Shown here: piece by piece, positions 1 through 10,376 of the stretch
Layout: each line of letters starts with the position of its first letter
Position numbering within the stretch: position 1 is the first letter of the stretch
DNA from: Bacillus sp. F19
Lineage (GTDB): Bacteria; Bacillota; Bacilli; Bacillales; Bacillaceae
NCBI GenBank assembly: GCA_023823795.1
Contig: CP085710.1
Location: 4,924,001-4,988,000 of the forward strand
Length of the DNA stretch: 64,000 bases
Direction: 5' to 3'
Program-made: the position numbers and the translations under genes
The notes under the pieces: model-generated
Seen by the model: the letters and a program-made list of their open reading frames with translations, nothing else
What the model was told of the DNA's origin: nothing
Database searches by the model: none

Positions 1-105
1 CGTATAGGCCAATGTTTCCCGTTCTGTTTCTTTTGAAAAATGAATTGGTTCGTATAAAAAGATTTCATTTCGCTTTTCTTGAGATAAATATTGAAAATGC
101 TTCAA
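1..105 (-). CDS. HpcH/HpaI aldolase / citrate-lyase-like protein, amino-terminal part
   Basis: Only the first 35 codons lie in the window; the gene runs off the left edge. The start is a TTG at 103-105 preceded on the minus strand by GGAGG (111-115 region) at good spacing. The peptide begins MKHFQYLSQEKRNEIF and contains EPIHFSKETERETLAYT, which resembles the start of HpcH/HpaI aldolase-like proteins found in Bacillus tellurium-resistance (ter) clusters. The neighbouring TerD genes support this. The catalytic part is not visible, so function rests on the N-terminus and context only. Confidence 0.5.
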   Translation of the reverse strand, partial: MKHFQYLSQEKRNEIFLYEPIHFSKETERETLAYT

Positions 106-160
106 GCTTGTTCCTCCATTCAGACCCTCTGCGTGATGTACTAGGTGGTAAATTGCTTAT

Positions 161-284
161 TAGAAAAGCGGAGGCGCCTGGTTAGCTCCGACAGACAGAT
201 AAGAAATCACCCGAAAAGTCCGGGTTTGACTTTTTGGGGGATTTTGTTCTGGCCGAGGAGTTAGGCGCCGCAGCTGGACAATCG
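161..284 (+). repeat. Hairpin-forming intergenic repeat, copy 1
   Basis: It begins GAAAAGCGGAGGCGCC and ends near GGCGCCGCAGCTGGAC, so the outer GGCGCC blocks can pair. A central stem AAAAGTC/GACTTTT lies at about 213-237. Other copies of the family lie at 283, 20771, 27529, 31468 and 43231. There is no coding potential. Confidence 0.75.
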
Positions 285-402
285 AAAAGCGGAACCGCCC
301 TGGGCAGACTCGGGCAGGCAGATAAGGATCCGGCAGAAAAGGCGCTTTATGCCTTTACTGCCGGAGCCGTTCTGACCGAGGGGCTTGAGCGGTGCCTTCA
401 AA
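283..402 (+). repeat. Hairpin-forming intergenic repeat, copy 2 (tandem with copy 1)
   Basis: It starts again with GAAAAGCGGAACCGCC directly after copy 1. The central stem is AAAGGC/GCCTTT (about 334-355), different in sequence from copy 1 but equivalent in structure. A short open frame across it is an artefact of the repeat. Confidence 0.7.
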
Positions 403-412
403 CTTTTCCTTT

Positions 413-446
413 TTAAAAAGGCGCGTTGTTTATAAAAACAACGCAC
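413..446 (-). terminator. Intrinsic terminator of the terD-family genes
   Basis: Read on the minus strand, GCGTTGTTT pairs with AAACAACGC around a short loop and is followed by GCC and a run of T. It lies about 30 bp after the stop of the terD-family gene. Confidence 0.75.
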
Positions 447-474
447 CTCTCATCATGATTTTACTGTCCGGTTA

Positions 475-1053
475 TTAAATGTCTAAACCGTAGTCTTTAA
501 CAAGTGAACCTAAGCCGCCCTGGTAGCCGCTTCCGATTGCATTGAATTTCCATTCAGCGCCGTGACGGTATAACTCGCCAACTACAACCGCTGTTTCGAT
601 TGAGAAATCTTCTCCTAAATCGTAGCGGATTAATTCTTGATTGCTCTCTTCGTTTAAAATGCGTACATATGCATTTGAAACTTGTCCAAAGTTTTGGCTG
701 CGTGATTCAGCATCATGGATCGTGATTGTGAACGCAATTTTATCTATTGTTGATGGTACTTGAGAAAGGTTTACTTTGATTACTTCATCATCGCCTGTGC
801 CTTCTCCTGTACGGTTGTCGCCAGTATGCTCAACAGAACCGTTTCCGCCTATAAGGTTGTTGTAGAAAATGAAATCTGCTTCGCTTGCAGCTTTGCCGTT
901 TGCATCTAATAGGAAAATAGACGTGTCCAAGTCAAAATCATTTCCGCCGTCATACTTGTTTGTGTCCCAGCCAAGACCTACTAATACTTTTGATAAACCA
1001 GGATTTGATTTTGTTAAATCGATTTTTTGACCTTTAGATAAACTGATTGCCAT
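475..1053 (-). CDS. yceD: TerD-family stress/tellurium protein (YceD-like)
   Basis: This 192-residue protein has full TerD-domain length. It starts [15 protein letters not shown] and carries the family's acidic Ca2+-binding segments: FDLDTS near residue 40 and [13 protein letters not shown] near residue 78. The C-terminal half has [16 protein letters not shown] and [12 protein letters not shown], both typical of the family. TerD proteins are cytoplasmic, bind calcium and belong to general stress/tellurite operons; the exact role is unresolved. AAGGAG sits before the ATG. It is the second gene of a pair, 40 bp after the other TerD gene, and closest in memory to B. subtilis YceD. Confidence 0.88.
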   Translation of the reverse strand: MAISLSKGQKIDLTKSNPGLSKVLVGLGWDTNKYDGGNDFDLDTSIFLLDANGKAASEADFIFYNNLIGGNGSVEHTGDNRTGEGTGDDEVIKVNLSQVPSTIDKIAFTITIHDAESRSQNFGQVSNAYVRILNEESNQELIRYDLGEDFSIETAVVVGELYRHGAEWKFNAIGSGYQGGLGSLVKDYGLDI

Positions 1054-1093
1054 TTCGATTCGACTCCTTTTATGTATAAGTTTATTTTAATAA

Positions 1094-1702
1094 TTATGAG
1101 TGACGATTTGCAATTTCAGTGATTGATGCATCTTTTGTGCCTGATCCGACTGCTGCGAATTTCCACTCGCCGCCGTGACGGTAAATTTCTCCCGGAATAA
1201 GAGATGTTAAGCCGGAATAGTCATCAGACAGGTTGTAATGGACAAGTTCTGTTCTAGTTGCTGAATCCACAACACGGATAAACGCATTTTGAATCATTCC
1301 GAAATGCTGCTTTCTTTGTACAGCCTGATAAATGTTTACAACAAACACAATCTTATGCACGTTGGGTGGCACTTTGCTGAGATCGATTAAAACCTGCTCA
1401 TCGTCTCCATCGCCATCACCTGTTAAGTTGTCGCCTGTATGTTTGACAGAACCGCATTTGCTTGTAAGGTTGCCGAAATAAATCACACTTTTCTTGTCAA
1501 GCAGAAGGTCATTTTCATCCAGCATCAATACAGATGCGTCACAATCCACATTGCTTCCGCCTCCGCCGCCGAATAAACCGCCAAGCATTCCGCCGCTTTT
1601 TTTCTGTACAGGGTCCCAGCCAAGGCCTACCATTAAATTCTTCAGGCCCGCATTGCCTTTTGTCAGATCAATTTTTTGACCCTTTTGTAATGTAATTGCC
1701 AT
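1094..1702 (-). CDS. yceC: TerD-family stress/tellurium protein (YceC-like)
   Basis: This 202-residue TerD-domain protein begins [15 protein letters not shown]. The frame is open 21 codons further upstream, but the start at 1702 has AGGGAGAG before it and matches the family's N-terminus. It carries a glycine-rich insertion (GGMLGGLFGGGGG, about residues 38-50) before the metal-binding VDCDASV segment, and GDNLTGDGDGDDE further on. Similar insertions occur in YceC-type members. It is transcribed with the following terD-family gene, probably from the ECF-type promoter at 1885-1911. Confidence 0.87.
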   Translation of the reverse strand: MAITLQKGQKIDLTKGNAGLKNLMVGLGWDPVQKKSGGMLGGLFGGGGGSNVDCDASVLMLDENDLLLDKKSVIYFGNLTSKCGSVKHTGDNLTGDGDGDDEQVLIDLSKVPPNVHKIVFVVNIYQAVQRKQHFGMIQNAFIRVVDSATRTELVHYNLSDDYSGLTSLIPGEIYRHGGEWKFAAVGSGTKDASITEIANRHS

Positions 1703-1780
1703 TTCTTCACTCTCCCTCTTGGGTAATGTGGAAACTTGCAAGTCTGAAACCAAGACCAAAGTCACTTTTATATAACAAAT

Positions 1781-1812
1781 GGACCATTTGGTCTACCATC
1801 ACGATACCGTGA
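1781..1812. promoter_or_regulatory. Two adjacent dyads in the terD leader
   Basis: GGACCATTTGGTC (1781-1793; arms GACCA/TGGTC) is followed by TCACGATACCGTGA (1799-1812; arms TCACG/CGTGA). They lie between the putative promoter and the first TerD gene. They could be a repressor site or RNA structure; no regulator gene is linked. Confidence 0.4.
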
Positions 1813-1884
1813 CCACAAGTTTAATACTACCAACAAAATAACAAAATTCAAAATAAAAACCTTTTTCAAAGGTGTTAATCTTTC

Positions 1885-1911
1885 ATACGATTTAAATAAA
1901 AAAAAGTTTCA
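1885..1911 (-). promoter_or_regulatory. ECF-sigma-type promoter for the terD genes
   Basis: On the minus strand TGAAAC (1906-1911) and CGTAT (1885-1889) are separated by exactly 16 bp. This fits the sigma-W/M/X consensus of Bacillus (TGAAAC, 16 bp, CGTA/C). The yceCDE operon of B. subtilis is known to be under ECF sigma factors. It implies a leader of roughly 175 nt before the start at 1702. Confidence 0.65.
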
Positions 1912-1921
1912 TATTAAATAC

Positions 1922-2935
1922 TTACAAAATGATTTCTTTTTCTAGGAAAGTCGCTTTAATATCAAGCTTCATTTCTTGCTTCTCCACATTTTCCCCAAGA
2001 AGCAATCTGACAGCAAGATACGGGAAGTTCACTCCGGATAAACAGCTGAAATAGAGTCCGCCTGACATTCTTGGGTTGATTTCCAGTAATTTTGGCAATC
2101 CCTGATTGAATTTCACTTGAATGTTAAAGATATAATCCAGCTTAAATTCCTTTGTGAAATCCTCGGCAAGTCTGATAAGCTCTTTGTTATTCTCTAAAAT
2201 CCGGATCCTGCCCCCGCCTTTTTTCCGCGGAACCGCAGCAAGCAATTCCCCGTTATAAGCCAGGCAGTCAATGCTGTATTCTTCGCCTTCTAAAAACTCC
2301 ATCACCATCAACTCAGGAAATTCCGGGACAGCTCTCAGGCCATCGTACGCTCTTTGAAATGGAATGCGGTAGCTCGGCGCCATTACTTCTTTTAAAGGAT
2401 CTAGCTCATTATCAATAATCCGAAAACCATAGCCGCCTTCTCCTACAACCGGCTTATAGCAAACGCCAAGGCCCTCGTTTTTCAGTTTTTCATATGTTTC
2501 TTTAAATTCTTCAGCTGTGCTTGCCGTATAAAAAGAGGGAATTTCAAAGATACCTTTTTCTTTGCATATATCATAAAATTCATCTTTATTTTCGATTGTT
2601 TCTAATAGATTTGCGTCTCTATTTACTAATACCTTTGTGCCGATTGCTTCAAACTCTTTTATGGCTTTGGCAATCGGCAGCATTTTATATCTTGGAACAA
2701 ACAGTTCAATTCCATATTTTTTACAAAAATTCAGACAATACCGGACGTACTCATCTTCTGTTTCTAGCTTTGGCTCTACTTCAGAATAATCGCAGTTGGC
2801 AAGCATAACGTGGTCAGGATCCGGGTGCGTACCGTACACTTCGAACTTTATGCCGTCTTCATTGGCCCGGATCATGTCGATGTAATGATAGGCAACTGAG
2901 AACCAGCGATTAAACCATATTTTATATGTACTCAT
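1922..2935 (-). CDS. ATP-grasp domain protein of the ter cluster
   Basis: This 337-residue protein starts MSTYKIWFNRWFSVAYHYIDMIR; an ATG 18 codons upstream is less likely, and GAGAGGGG precedes the chosen start. It has an ATP-grasp fold: a pre-ATP-grasp region, the nucleotide-binding segment GVCYKPVVGEGGYGFRI (about residue 170), VMEFLEGEEYSIDC, and the Mg2+-binding PKLLEINPRMSGGLYFS near residue 290. ATP-grasp enzymes join a carboxylate to an amine or thiol through an acyl-phosphate; the substrate here is unknown. Such genes accompany terD genes in many genomes, which fits the neighbours. Confidence 0.75.
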   Translation of the reverse strand: MSTYKIWFNRWFSVAYHYIDMIRANEDGIKFEVYGTHPDPDHVMLANCDYSEVEPKLETEDEYVRYCLNFCKKYGIELFVPRYKMLPIAKAIKEFEAIGTKVLVNRDANLLETIENKDEFYDICKEKGIFEIPSFYTASTAEEFKETYEKLKNEGLGVCYKPVVGEGGYGFRIIDNELDPLKEVMAPSYRIPFQRAYDGLRAVPEFPELMVMEFLEGEEYSIDCLAYNGELLAAVPRKKGGGRIRILENNKELIRLAEDFTKEFKLDYIFNIQVKFNQGLPKLLEINPRMSGGLYFSCLSGVNFPYLAVRLLLGENVEKQEMKLDIKATFLEKEIIL

Positions 2936-3167
2936 TTTTATGAAAACCCCTCTCTTCAGCGTCTGCCGAAGTTTTCTATGTTCTTTCATTTTATACTAAA
3001 TATGGGATGAACTAAATGAAAAATTCAAGAAGAATTGTGCTGTCATAAAGGCCTTCAGCTTTGTTTTTGGGTCAGATTGATTCGGGAGCACCTCACAAAA
3101 ACTGCCTTTCTATTGGCAAGAATACAGAAAAAAATAGATAGTGACCGATTTAATGGCACTCGACGGA

Positions 3168-3204
3168 TAAAAAATAAAAAATCCTCCCCGGAAAATCGGG
3201 GAGG
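3168..3204 (-). terminator. Intrinsic terminator after icmF
   Basis: CCTCCCCG and CGGGGAGG (3183-3204) form a strong stem. On the minus strand it is followed by a T-rich run (3168-3182). It lies 10 bp after the icmF stop. Confidence 0.85.
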
Positions 3205-3213
3205 CTCTAACAC

Positions 3214-6200
3214 TTACATATTGCGGCGATACTGCCCGCCTACTTCATATAAAGCCTGCGTGATTTGACCCAAGCTTGCGTATTTTACCGTCTCCATCAA
3301 TTCAGCGAAAATATTTTGATTGTGGATGGCCGCCTGCTTTAAGCGGTCGATTGCTTCGGCTGCGTATGCCTCATTGCGCTCCTGGAACGCTCTTAAGTTT
3401 TGAATCTGAGTTTCTTTTTCTTCTTTGGATGCGCGTGCGATTTCCATGTTATCAACTGATTCTTCGGACGGCTTATTTGGATTGATGTACGTATTTACGC
3501 CTATGATCGGCAGCTGTCCTGAATGTTTTTGCATTTCATAATGCATGGACTCGTCTTGAATTTTTCCGCGCTGATACTGAGTTTCCATGGCACCCAGAAC
3601 ACCGCCGCGCTCATTGATGGAATCGAACTCCTTCAGAACCGCTTCCTCTACAAAATCTGTTAGCTCTTCAATAATAAAGGATCCTTGAAGCGGATTTTCA
3701 TTCTTCGTTAATCCGTGTTCTTTTGTAATAATCAGCTGAATGGCCATCGCTCTTCGGACGGATTCTTCCGTCGGTGTTGTGATTGCTTCATCATAAGCGT
3801 TCGTATGAAGCGAGTTGCAATTATCCTGCAGGGCCATTAACGCCTGCAAAGTAGTGCGGATATCGTTAAAGTCGATTTCCTGTGCATGCAGAGAGCGGCC
3901 TGATGTCTGCACGTGATATTTCAGCTTTTGGCTTCGGTCGTTGGCGCCGTATTTTTCTCTCATAACCGTTGACCAGATGCGGCGTGCGACGCGACCGATC
4001 ACCGTATACTCCGGATCTAATCCATTGCTGAAGAAGAAAGAGAGATTCGGTGCGAAATCATCGATTTTCATGCCCCGGCTTAAATAATATTCAACGTAAG
4101 TGAAACCATTGGCGAGAGTAAAGGCCAGCTGGGAAATCGGATTAGCTCCGGCTTCAGCAATATGATAGCCCGAAATAGAAACAGAATAGTAGTTCCTTAC
4201 TTTTTCATTGATAAAGTATTCCTGAATGTCACCCATCATTTTAAGAGCGAATTCAGTAGAGAAAATACATGTGTTTTGACCTTGATCTTCTTTTAAAATA
4301 TCTGCCTGAACCGTACCGCGGACAGTTTGCAGCGTTTTCTCCTTCACTGCTTTTTGCTCATCTGCAGTCAGTGTGCGGCCAAGCTCTGTTTCCTGTTTTT
4401 GAATCTGCTGTGCTATCGCTGTATTCATGAACATTGCAAGAATGATAGGTGCAGGACCATTGATGGTCATTGAAACTGAAGTTGCAGGAGCACACAGATC
4501 AAATCCGGCATAAAGCTTTTTCATATCATCCAGTGTACAGATGCTTACACCGCTTTCACCGATTTTCCCGTATATATCAGGGCGGTAAGCAGGATCTTCC
4601 CCGTACAGTGTAACAGAGTCAAATGCTGTGCTAAGGCGCTTCGCAGGATCGTCTTTGGACAAATAGTGAAAACGGCGATTCGTCCGTTCAGGTGTTCCTT
4701 CTCCGGCAAATTGGCGCTTCGGATCTTCTTCTGCACGTTTGAATGGAAAAACGCCAGCCGTATACGGAAATGAACCCGGAACATTTTCTTTGTATACCCA
4801 TTTCAAAATTTCACCGTAATCTTTGTATTTCGGCAAAGATACTTTAGGAATGGATAATCCTGAAAGAGAAACCGTTTTTAATTTTGTCACGATTTCTTTA
4901 TCACGGATTTTGGTCACAAATTGATCAGCTTCATATTTCTCTCTTAATTCAGCCCATGAATCTAAAATCCGTTTTGATTCTTGTGAAAGTTCTTCCTCTA
5001 CACTCTTTTTAATAGCTTCCAATGATTCCAGCACTTCTGGTGCAGCGTCTCTTTCTTTCACACTTTCGATCGCGCCCTGCAGCTGAAATAACCTTCTCGC
5101 AATGTCAGCCTGATATTCAGCTTTTTGATGATAGGTGCGTACAGATTCGCTGATTTCTCTTAAATAGTAGCGGCGATCTGTCGGGATAATGACGTTTTGC
5201 TTTTCTACATCCTTCACGACTGGAAGGGTTGAAGACCAGCTTTTGTCTGCCTTTTTATTGATTAGATCTAAAAGGGCCACAAACAGTGTATTTGTTCCGG
5301 GATCATTGAACTGGCTTGCAATTGTTCCATAAACCGGCAAGTCTTCGAATGGGCTTTCAAACAGCAAGTGGCTGCGCTGATATTGCTTTTGCACCTGGCG
5401 CTTTGCATCCTGAGATCCTTTTCTTTCAAACTTGTTGATCACAATCAAATCTGCATAATCGATCATATCTATTTTTTCAAGCTGGGACGGGGCGCCGAAT
5501 TCGCTTGTCATGACATATAAAGAGAGATCACAGATTTCAGTAATTGCTGCATCACCCTGGCCAATTCCGCTTGTTTCAACAATAATCAGGTCATAGCCCG
5601 CACCTTTGACAACAGCAATCGCATCATTTATCGCAAGAGACAATTCAGATCTTGATTGTCTTGTCGCAAGACTTCTCATGTAGACCCTTGGCGAAAAGAT
5701 AGCGTTCATGCGGATACGATCACCCAGGAGGGCGCCGCCTGTTTTTTGCTTTGTCGGATCGATGGAGATGACGGCAATTTTGATTTCAGGGACTTCATTT
5801 AAAAATCTGCGGATCAGTTCATCTGTAAGCGAACTTTTCCCGGCTCCGCCAGTACCTGTTATCCCTATAACAGGAGCGTCTGAAGAAAGCTGCTTCACTT
5901 CTGAAATCACCCTTTCGGCTGTTGCCGCTGCTTCGTTTTTGCTTCCGAGCTGTGATTCAGCAACCGTAATCAGCTTGGCAATCGCTCCAACATCACCCGT
6001 TTTCAGCTTTTCGATTTCGTCCTCAATTTTAGTAACTGTTTGAAAATCGCACTCTTTCATCATGAGCTCAATCATTCCCTGAAGACCAAGCTCCCTGCCG
6101 TCTTCAGGAGAAAATATACGCGCAATGCCATATTCATGCAGTTCTTTTATTTCACGCGGGATGATGACACCGCCTCCTCCGCCATACAGACGGATATGCG

Positions 6201-6477
6201 AGGCTCCTCTTTCTTTTAAAAGGTCATACATGTATTTAAAAAATTCTACATGTCCGCCTTGATAAGAAGAGATTGCAATCCCCTGCGCATCCTCCTGAAT
6301 AGCTGCATTTACGATTTCCTCTACCGAACGATTGTGACCAAGATGGATGACCTCTGCTCCGCTTGCCTGCAGAATTCTCCGCATAATATTAATCGAAGCA
6401 TCGTGTCCGTCAAACAAACTTGAAGCCGTTACAAAACGAACGGCATGTTTCGGTTTATAGGTCTCCTGTGTATGCAT
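3214..6477 (-). CDS. icmF: Fused isobutyryl-CoA mutase IcmF
   Basis: This 1087-residue protein is the natural fusion of the B12-binding small subunit, a MeaI-type G-protein chaperone and the large mutase subunit. It interconverts isobutyryl-CoA and n-butyryl-CoA (some homologues act on pivalyl- or isovaleryl-CoA) with adenosylcobalamin. Visible marks: the cobalamin motif DGHDAS at residues 23-28; a Walker A GTGGAGKS near residue 210 with [22 protein letters not shown] after it; and the barrel domain in the C-terminal half ([36 protein letters not shown]). It lies 25 bp after the TetR gene and downstream of two acyl-CoA dehydrogenases, suggesting it channels branched acyl-CoA into beta-oxidation. 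Length is normal for the family. Confidence 0.95.
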   Translation of the reverse strand: MHTQETYKPKHAVRFVTASSLFDGHDASINIMRRILQASGAEVIHLGHNRSVEEIVNAAIQEDAQGIAISSYQGGHVEFFKYMYDLLKERGASHIRLYGGGGGVIIPREIKELHEYGIARIFSPEDGRELGLQGMIELMMKECDFQTVTKIEDEIEKLKTGDVGAIAKLITVAESQLGSKNEAAATAERVISEVKQLSSDAPVIGITGTGGAGKSSLTDELIRRFLNEVPEIKIAVISIDPTKQKTGGALLGDRIRMNAIFSPRVYMRSLATRQSRSELSLAINDAIAVVKGAGYDLIIVETSGIGQGDAAITEICDLSLYVMTSEFGAPSQLEKIDMIDYADLIVINKFERKGSQDAKRQVQKQYQRSHLLFESPFEDLPVYGTIASQFNDPGTNTLFVALLDLINKKADKSWSSTLPVVKDVEKQNVIIPTDRRYYLREISESVRTYHQKAEYQADIARRLFQLQGAIESVKERDAAPEVLESLEAIKKSVEEELSQESKRILDSWAELREKYEADQFVTKIRDKEIVTKLKTVSLSGLSIPKVSLPKYKDYGEILKWVYKENVPGSFPYTAGVFPFKRAEEDPKRQFAGEGTPERTNRRFHYLSKDDPAKRLSTAFDSVTLYGEDPAYRPDIYGKIGESGVSICTLDDMKKLYAGFDLCAPATSVSMTINGPAPIILAMFMNTAIAQQIQKQETELGRTLTADEQKAVKEKTLQTVRGTVQADILKEDQGQNTCIFSTEFALKMMGDIQEYFINEKVRNYYSVSISGYHIAEAGANPISQLAFTLANGFTYVEYYLSRGMKIDDFAPNLSFFFSNGLDPEYTVIGRVARRIWSTVMREKYGANDRSQKLKYHVQTSGRSLHAQEIDFNDIRTTLQALMALQDNCNSLHTNAYDEAITTPTEESVRRAMAIQLIITKEHGLTKNENPLQGSFIIEELTDFVEEAVLKEFDSINERGGVLGAMETQYQRGKIQDESMHYEMQKHSGQLPIIGVNTYINPNKPSEESVDNMEIARASKEEKETQIQNLRAFQERNEAYAAEAIDRLKQAAIHNQNIFAELMETVKYASLGQITQALYEVGGQYRRNM

Positions 6478-6502
6478 ACGTCCCGCATCCCCTTTACTCT
6501 CG

Positions 6503-7141
6503 TTATTTCGTTTGATTCCCGTTTTTTCCTACCCCTTGAAGAATCAGTTTTGTCTGAACTTCAATATACTCATCCAGCGTGTAATTTCTTTGCAGAGCCC
6601 ATCTTCTGAACCCCCACATTTGCCCCTGAACGAATATATTGTGCGCTAATAACTCCCTCTCTCTTGAGGAAAGCGAAATTTCCCCTTTATCCACGCAGCC
6701 TGAAATCACTTTTTCAAACATCCCGACCATTTCGATTTCTTTTTGCAGGACGTACGGGAGAGCGTCACGCGACAGTGACTTTACCTCCTGGTACATGACA
6801 AGCACCTCATCCTGCATTTCATCGACAACTTTGAAGTAGTTGGCAATGGCAACCTTTAAGCTTTCAATTGTGCCCTGCTTAATATCAATGTCTTTCTCCA
6901 GTCTGTCGCGAACCTGGTCATAAATCGTGTCACAGACAAGATACAGCACATCTTCCTTTTGTCTGATGTATTCATACAGCGTACCAATGCTGAATCCCGC
7001 CGCCTTAGCAATTTCCCTTGTGGTTGTACGGTGGAATCCTTTTTGCTTAAAGAGATTTACCGCACCTTTAATCATTTGGTCACGTCGTATTTGAACAAGC
7101 CGCTCATCTTTGACAGAAGCATGCACTTCACGTTTCGTCAT
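6503..7141 (-). CDS. TetR/AcrR-family regulator of the acyl-CoA cluster
   Basis: This 212-residue protein has an N-terminal helix-turn-helix domain: [45 protein letters not shown], about residues 23-68. The ligand domain that follows is not identifiable by eye. It sits between the second acyl-CoA dehydrogenase (32 bp gap) and icmF (25 bp gap), so it is very likely cotranscribed. TetR proteins here often sense acyl-CoA, as FadR does in B. subtilis. The two operator-like sites at 11609 and 13931 are candidate targets; this link is inferred. Confidence 0.88.
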   Translation of the reverse strand: MTKREVHASVKDERLVQIRRDQMIKGAVNLFKQKGFHRTTTREIAKAAGFSIGTLYEYIRQKEDVLYLVCDTIYDQVRDRLEKDIDIKQGTIESLKVAIANYFKVVDEMQDEVLVMYQEVKSLSRDALPYVLQKEIEMVGMFEKVISGCVDKGEISLSSRERELLAHNIFVQGQMWGFRRWALQRNYTLDEYIEVQTKLILQGVGKNGNQTK

Positions 7142-7172
7142 CTTCCACCGCCTCCCTGTTTGAATTGTCCTC

Positions 7173-8312
7173 TTATTTTGTAATCATCCTCGAGATCACA
7201 AGTCTTTGAATCTCCTGTGTTCCCTCATAGATTTGAGTGATTTTTGCATCCCTCATGTACCGTTCTACTGGGTAATCTTTCGTGTAGCCGTAGCCGCCGA
7301 AAACCTGAACAGCTTCAGTTGTCACCTTCATTGCCGTGTCTCCTGCAAAAAGCTTCGACATGGCTGATTCTTTTCCATAAGGCAGTCCTTCTGATTCAAG
7401 CCATGCTGCCTGATAAGTTAAGAGACGGGATGCTTCTACCGTTGTAGCCATATCAGCCAATTTAAAGCCAATACCCTGCTGCATCGCAATCGGTTTTCCG
7501 AACTGCTGGCGTTCTTTCGCATAAGCTACAGAAGCATCAAGAGCGCCTTGAGCGATTCCGACAGCTTGAGCTGCAATCCCGTTTCGGCCGCCGTCAAGTG
7601 TCATCATGGCAATTTTAAAGCCTTCTCCTTCTTGACCAAGCAGGTTTTCTTTTGGCACAATGCAATCTTCAAAGATGATTTCTGTTGTCGGCGAGGAACG
7701 AATGCCAAGCTTGCTTTCTTTCTTGCCCACAGAGAAGCCCTTGAAGTCTTTTTCAACGATAAACGCACTCGTGCCTTTATGCTTGCTTTCAGAATCCGTT
7801 ACAGCAAACACGATATACGTATCGGCAATCCCTCCGTTTGTGATGAAGATCTTAGAGCCATTAAGAACGTAATGGTCGCCGTTTAATTTAGCCGTCGTTC
7901 TCATGCCGCCTGCGTCAGAGCCTGAACCTGGCTCAGTTAATCCGTAAGCGCCGATCTTCTCGCCCTGTGCCATTGGCTTCAAATACTTCTGTTTTTGTTC
8001 TTCTGTGCCGAATTTGAAAACAGGCCAGCCCGCAAGTGATGTATGGGCAGATAATGTAACCCCAATCGACGCGCACACTCGTGAAAGCTCTTCAATCGCA
8101 ATGACATACGCTAAGTAATCGCTGCCAATGCCGCCGTATTCTTCCGGCCAAGGTATGCCTGTTAAGCCAAGCTCAGCCATTTTGTCAAAAAGTTCACGGT
8201 CAAAACGCTCTTCCTCGTCACGTTCTGCAGCTGTAGGCTCTACTTCATTTTTAGCGAAGTCTCTTACCATTTTACGAATCATTTCATGCTCATCTGATAG
8301 TTTAAAAAACAT
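7173..8312 (-). CDS. Acyl-CoA dehydrogenase (second of two)
   Basis: This 379-residue FAD enzyme oxidises acyl-CoA to trans-2-enoyl-CoA. It shows the family signatures [17 protein letters not shown] near residue 123 and the C-terminal [35 protein letters not shown], with the catalytic glutamate in YEGT. It follows its paralogue at 8334 with a 21 bp gap and closely resembles it, so the pair is a tandem duplication. Chain length or branching preference cannot be read from sequence; icmF nearby suggests short or branched substrates. Confidence 0.93.
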   Translation of the reverse strand: MFFKLSDEHEMIRKMVRDFAKNEVEPTAAERDEEERFDRELFDKMAELGLTGIPWPEEYGGIGSDYLAYVIAIEELSRVCASIGVTLSAHTSLAGWPVFKFGTEEQKQKYLKPMAQGEKIGAYGLTEPGSGSDAGGMRTTAKLNGDHYVLNGSKIFITNGGIADTYIVFAVTDSESKHKGTSAFIVEKDFKGFSVGKKESKLGIRSSPTTEIIFEDCIVPKENLLGQEGEGFKIAMMTLDGGRNGIAAQAVGIAQGALDASVAYAKERQQFGKPIAMQQGIGFKLADMATTVEASRLLTYQAAWLESEGLPYGKESAMSKLFAGDTAMKVTTEAVQVFGGYGYTKDYPVERYMRDAKITQIYEGTQEIQRLVISRMITK

Positions 8313-8333
8313 CTATTTCATCCCCCGTTTTGA

Positions 8334-9470
8334 TTAATTTAAGATATGTTTACTGATGACGATTCTTTGAATCTCGCTGGTTCCTTCATAAATCTCGCAC
8401 ACTTTTGCATCCCTGAAGTAGCGTTCAACCGGATAATCTTTTGTATAGCCATAGCCGCCATATACTTGAATCGCTTCTATGGCAACCTCCATCGCTGTTT
8501 TAGAGGCGAACAGCTTGGCCATTGACGCTTCTTTTCCGCATGGAAGTCCGTTCTGCCTTAAGAAAGCGGCTCTGTATGTCAGAAGTTCAGAGGATTCTAC
8601 ACTTGTTGCCATGTCTGCCAGTTTAAAACCGATGCCTTGCTGAACAGAGATTGGCTTGCCGAATTGAACACGCTCTTTTGCATAGTTGATGGAGTTCTCA
8701 AGCGCCGCCTGCGCGATGCCAAGTGATTGGGCAGCAATTCCGATTCTCCCCACATCCAGATTGGCCATGGCAATTTTAAACCCGTCTCCTTCTTCCCCAA
8801 GAAGGTTTTCAAACGGTACCTCGGCATCTTCGAAGGAAAGCTGGACTGTCCGTGATCCATAAAGCCCCATTTTGTGCTCATCTTTCCCAATCACAAGACC
8901 CTCGGTATTCTTTTCAACTACAAATGCTGAAATCCCCTTTGTTCCACCCTCGGGATTTGTGGACGCGAACACGATATACGTGTCTGCTTCTCCCCCATTT
9001 GTAATAAACACCTTTGATCCATTCAAAATGTATTTGCCGTCTTTTTTGACGGCTTTTGTTTTTAAACTGCCTGCATCAGATCCTGATCCTGGCTCTGTTA
9101 AACAGAAAGCCCCTAAGTATTCGCCGCTTGCAAGCTTTGGAATATATTTCTTTTTCTGCTCTTCTGATCCAAAATAAAGAATCGGATTTGTGCCGACTGA
9201 TGTATGAACGCTTAGAATGACCCCGACTGTCGCACTTACTTTTGAAAGCTCGTGGATGGCAATAATGTAAGAAGTAAAATCCATACCTGCCCCGCCGTAT
9301 TCCTCAGGTATTGGAATCCCCATTAGACCAAGTGAGCCCATTTTACGGAGAATCTCTCTTGGAAATTCTCCCTGCTCCATTTTTTCAACAAACGGCTCGA
9401 TTTCTGTTTGAGCAAAATCCCGTACCATCTTCCTCATCATTTCCTGCTCTTCTGTGAATTGAATATTCAT
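8334..9470 (-). CDS. acdA: Acyl-CoA dehydrogenase (first of two)
   Basis: This 378-residue acyl-CoA dehydrogenase starts [20 protein letters not shown]. Signatures are [39 protein letters not shown] and [35 protein letters not shown], including the catalytic Glu of YEGT. It is cotranscribed with the 3-hydroxybutyryl-CoA dehydrogenase gene upstream (24 bp) and the second dehydrogenase downstream. It resembles the short-chain (butyryl-CoA) type present in similar clusters of other bacilli, so butyryl-CoA is a likely but unproven substrate. Confidence 0.93.
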   Translation of the reverse strand: MNIQFTEEQEMMRKMVRDFAQTEIEPFVEKMEQGEFPREILRKMGSLGLMGIPIPEEYGGAGMDFTSYIIAIHELSKVSATVGVILSVHTSVGTNPILYFGSEEQKKKYIPKLASGEYLGAFCLTEPGSGSDAGSLKTKAVKKDGKYILNGSKVFITNGGEADTYIVFASTNPEGGTKGISAFVVEKNTEGLVIGKDEHKMGLYGSRTVQLSFEDAEVPFENLLGEEGDGFKIAMANLDVGRIGIAAQSLGIAQAALENSINYAKERVQFGKPISVQQGIGFKLADMATSVESSELLTYRAAFLRQNGLPCGKEASMAKLFASKTAMEVAIEAIQVYGGYGYTKDYPVERYFRDAKVCEIYEGTSEIQRIVISKHILN

Positions 9471-9494
9471 GTCCCGTCCCCCTGTGATGTCTGA

Positions 9495-10349
9495 TTAACC
9501 CTCGTATGAATAAAAACCTCTGCCTGTTTTCCGGCCAAGCCATCCAGCTTTTACATATTTTCTGAGAAGCGGACATGGGCGGTATTTATCATCGCCAAAG
9601 CCTTCGTGAAGCGTTTCCATAATATAGAGACATGTATCAAGGCCGATAAAGTCAGCAAGTGTGAGCGGGCCCATCAGATGATTCATTCCAAGCTTCATCA
9701 CTTCATCAATCGCTTCTTTCTCTGCAACCCCTTCGTACAGAGTGTAGATGGCTTCATTGATCATCGGCATCAGAATTCTGTTTGAGACGAAACCCGGAAA
9801 ATCATTGACTTCAACCGGAACCTTTTTCAATGTTTTCGTCATATCTTCAATCGCCTGATAGACTTCTTCACTTGTTGCAAGACCGCGGATAATTTCAACC
9901 AGCTTCATCACAGGCACCGGGTTCATAAAATGCATGCCGATTACTTTTTCAGGACGCTTTGTTGCTGCTGCGATCTCTGTAATTGGCAATGAAGAAGTAT
10001 TTGTCGCAAGAATGGTATGCTCTGGTGTAATCTCATCAAGCTTCGCAAAAATATCTGATTTGATTTTCATATTCTCAACAGCTGCCTCAATCACTAAATC
10101 TGTTTGTGCTGCATCCTGAAGATCTATGGAAGCAGTCAATCTGCCTAAGATTTCGTGTTTTTGCTCTGCTGTCATTTTTTCTTTATCTACTTGTCTTTGA
10201 AGATTTTTATTAATCGCAGCAAATCCCTTTTGAACGAATTCTTCTTTTAAATCATTCAAGTAAACCTTGTACCCTGCCATTGCACAAACCTGCGCTATGC
10301 CTGAACCCATCTGACCTGCCCCGATAACCATTACATTTTGAATACTCAT
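9495..10349 (-). CDS. mmgB: 3-hydroxybutyryl-CoA dehydrogenase
   Basis: This 284-residue NAD(P)-dependent enzyme oxidises 3-hydroxyacyl-CoA to 3-ketoacyl-CoA. The Rossmann glycine motif GAGQMGSGIAQ begins near residue 10, and the catalytic histidine region is VIGMHFMNPVPVMKLVEII, about residue 140. The C-terminal domain has NDFPGFVSNRILMPMINEA and a final GRKTGRGFYSY. A good ribosome site (GGGGGGA) precedes the ATG. It lies between mmgA and acdA, giving consecutive beta-oxidation steps. It is the MmgB/Hbd type. Confidence 0.94.
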   Translation of the reverse strand: MSIQNVMVIGAGQMGSGIAQVCAMAGYKVYLNDLKEEFVQKGFAAINKNLQRQVDKEKMTAEQKHEILGRLTASIDLQDAAQTDLVIEAAVENMKIKSDIFAKLDEITPEHTILATNTSSLPITEIAAATKRPEKVIGMHFMNPVPVMKLVEIIRGLATSEEVYQAIEDMTKTLKKVPVEVNDFPGFVSNRILMPMINEAIYTLYEGVAEKEAIDEVMKLGMNHLMGPLTLADFIGLDTCLYIMETLHEGFGDDKYRPCPLLRKYVKAGWLGRKTGRGFYSYEG

Positions 10350-10376
10350 GTATATCCCCCCTGATCGTTTTAACGC

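Noticed and set aside
234-416. 60-codon open frame
   Set aside because: It is the tandem hairpin repeat read as protein; no family similarity.
3035-3268. 77-codon plus-strand ORF
   Set aside because: It overlaps the icmF terminator and 3' end, with no ribosome site or similarity.
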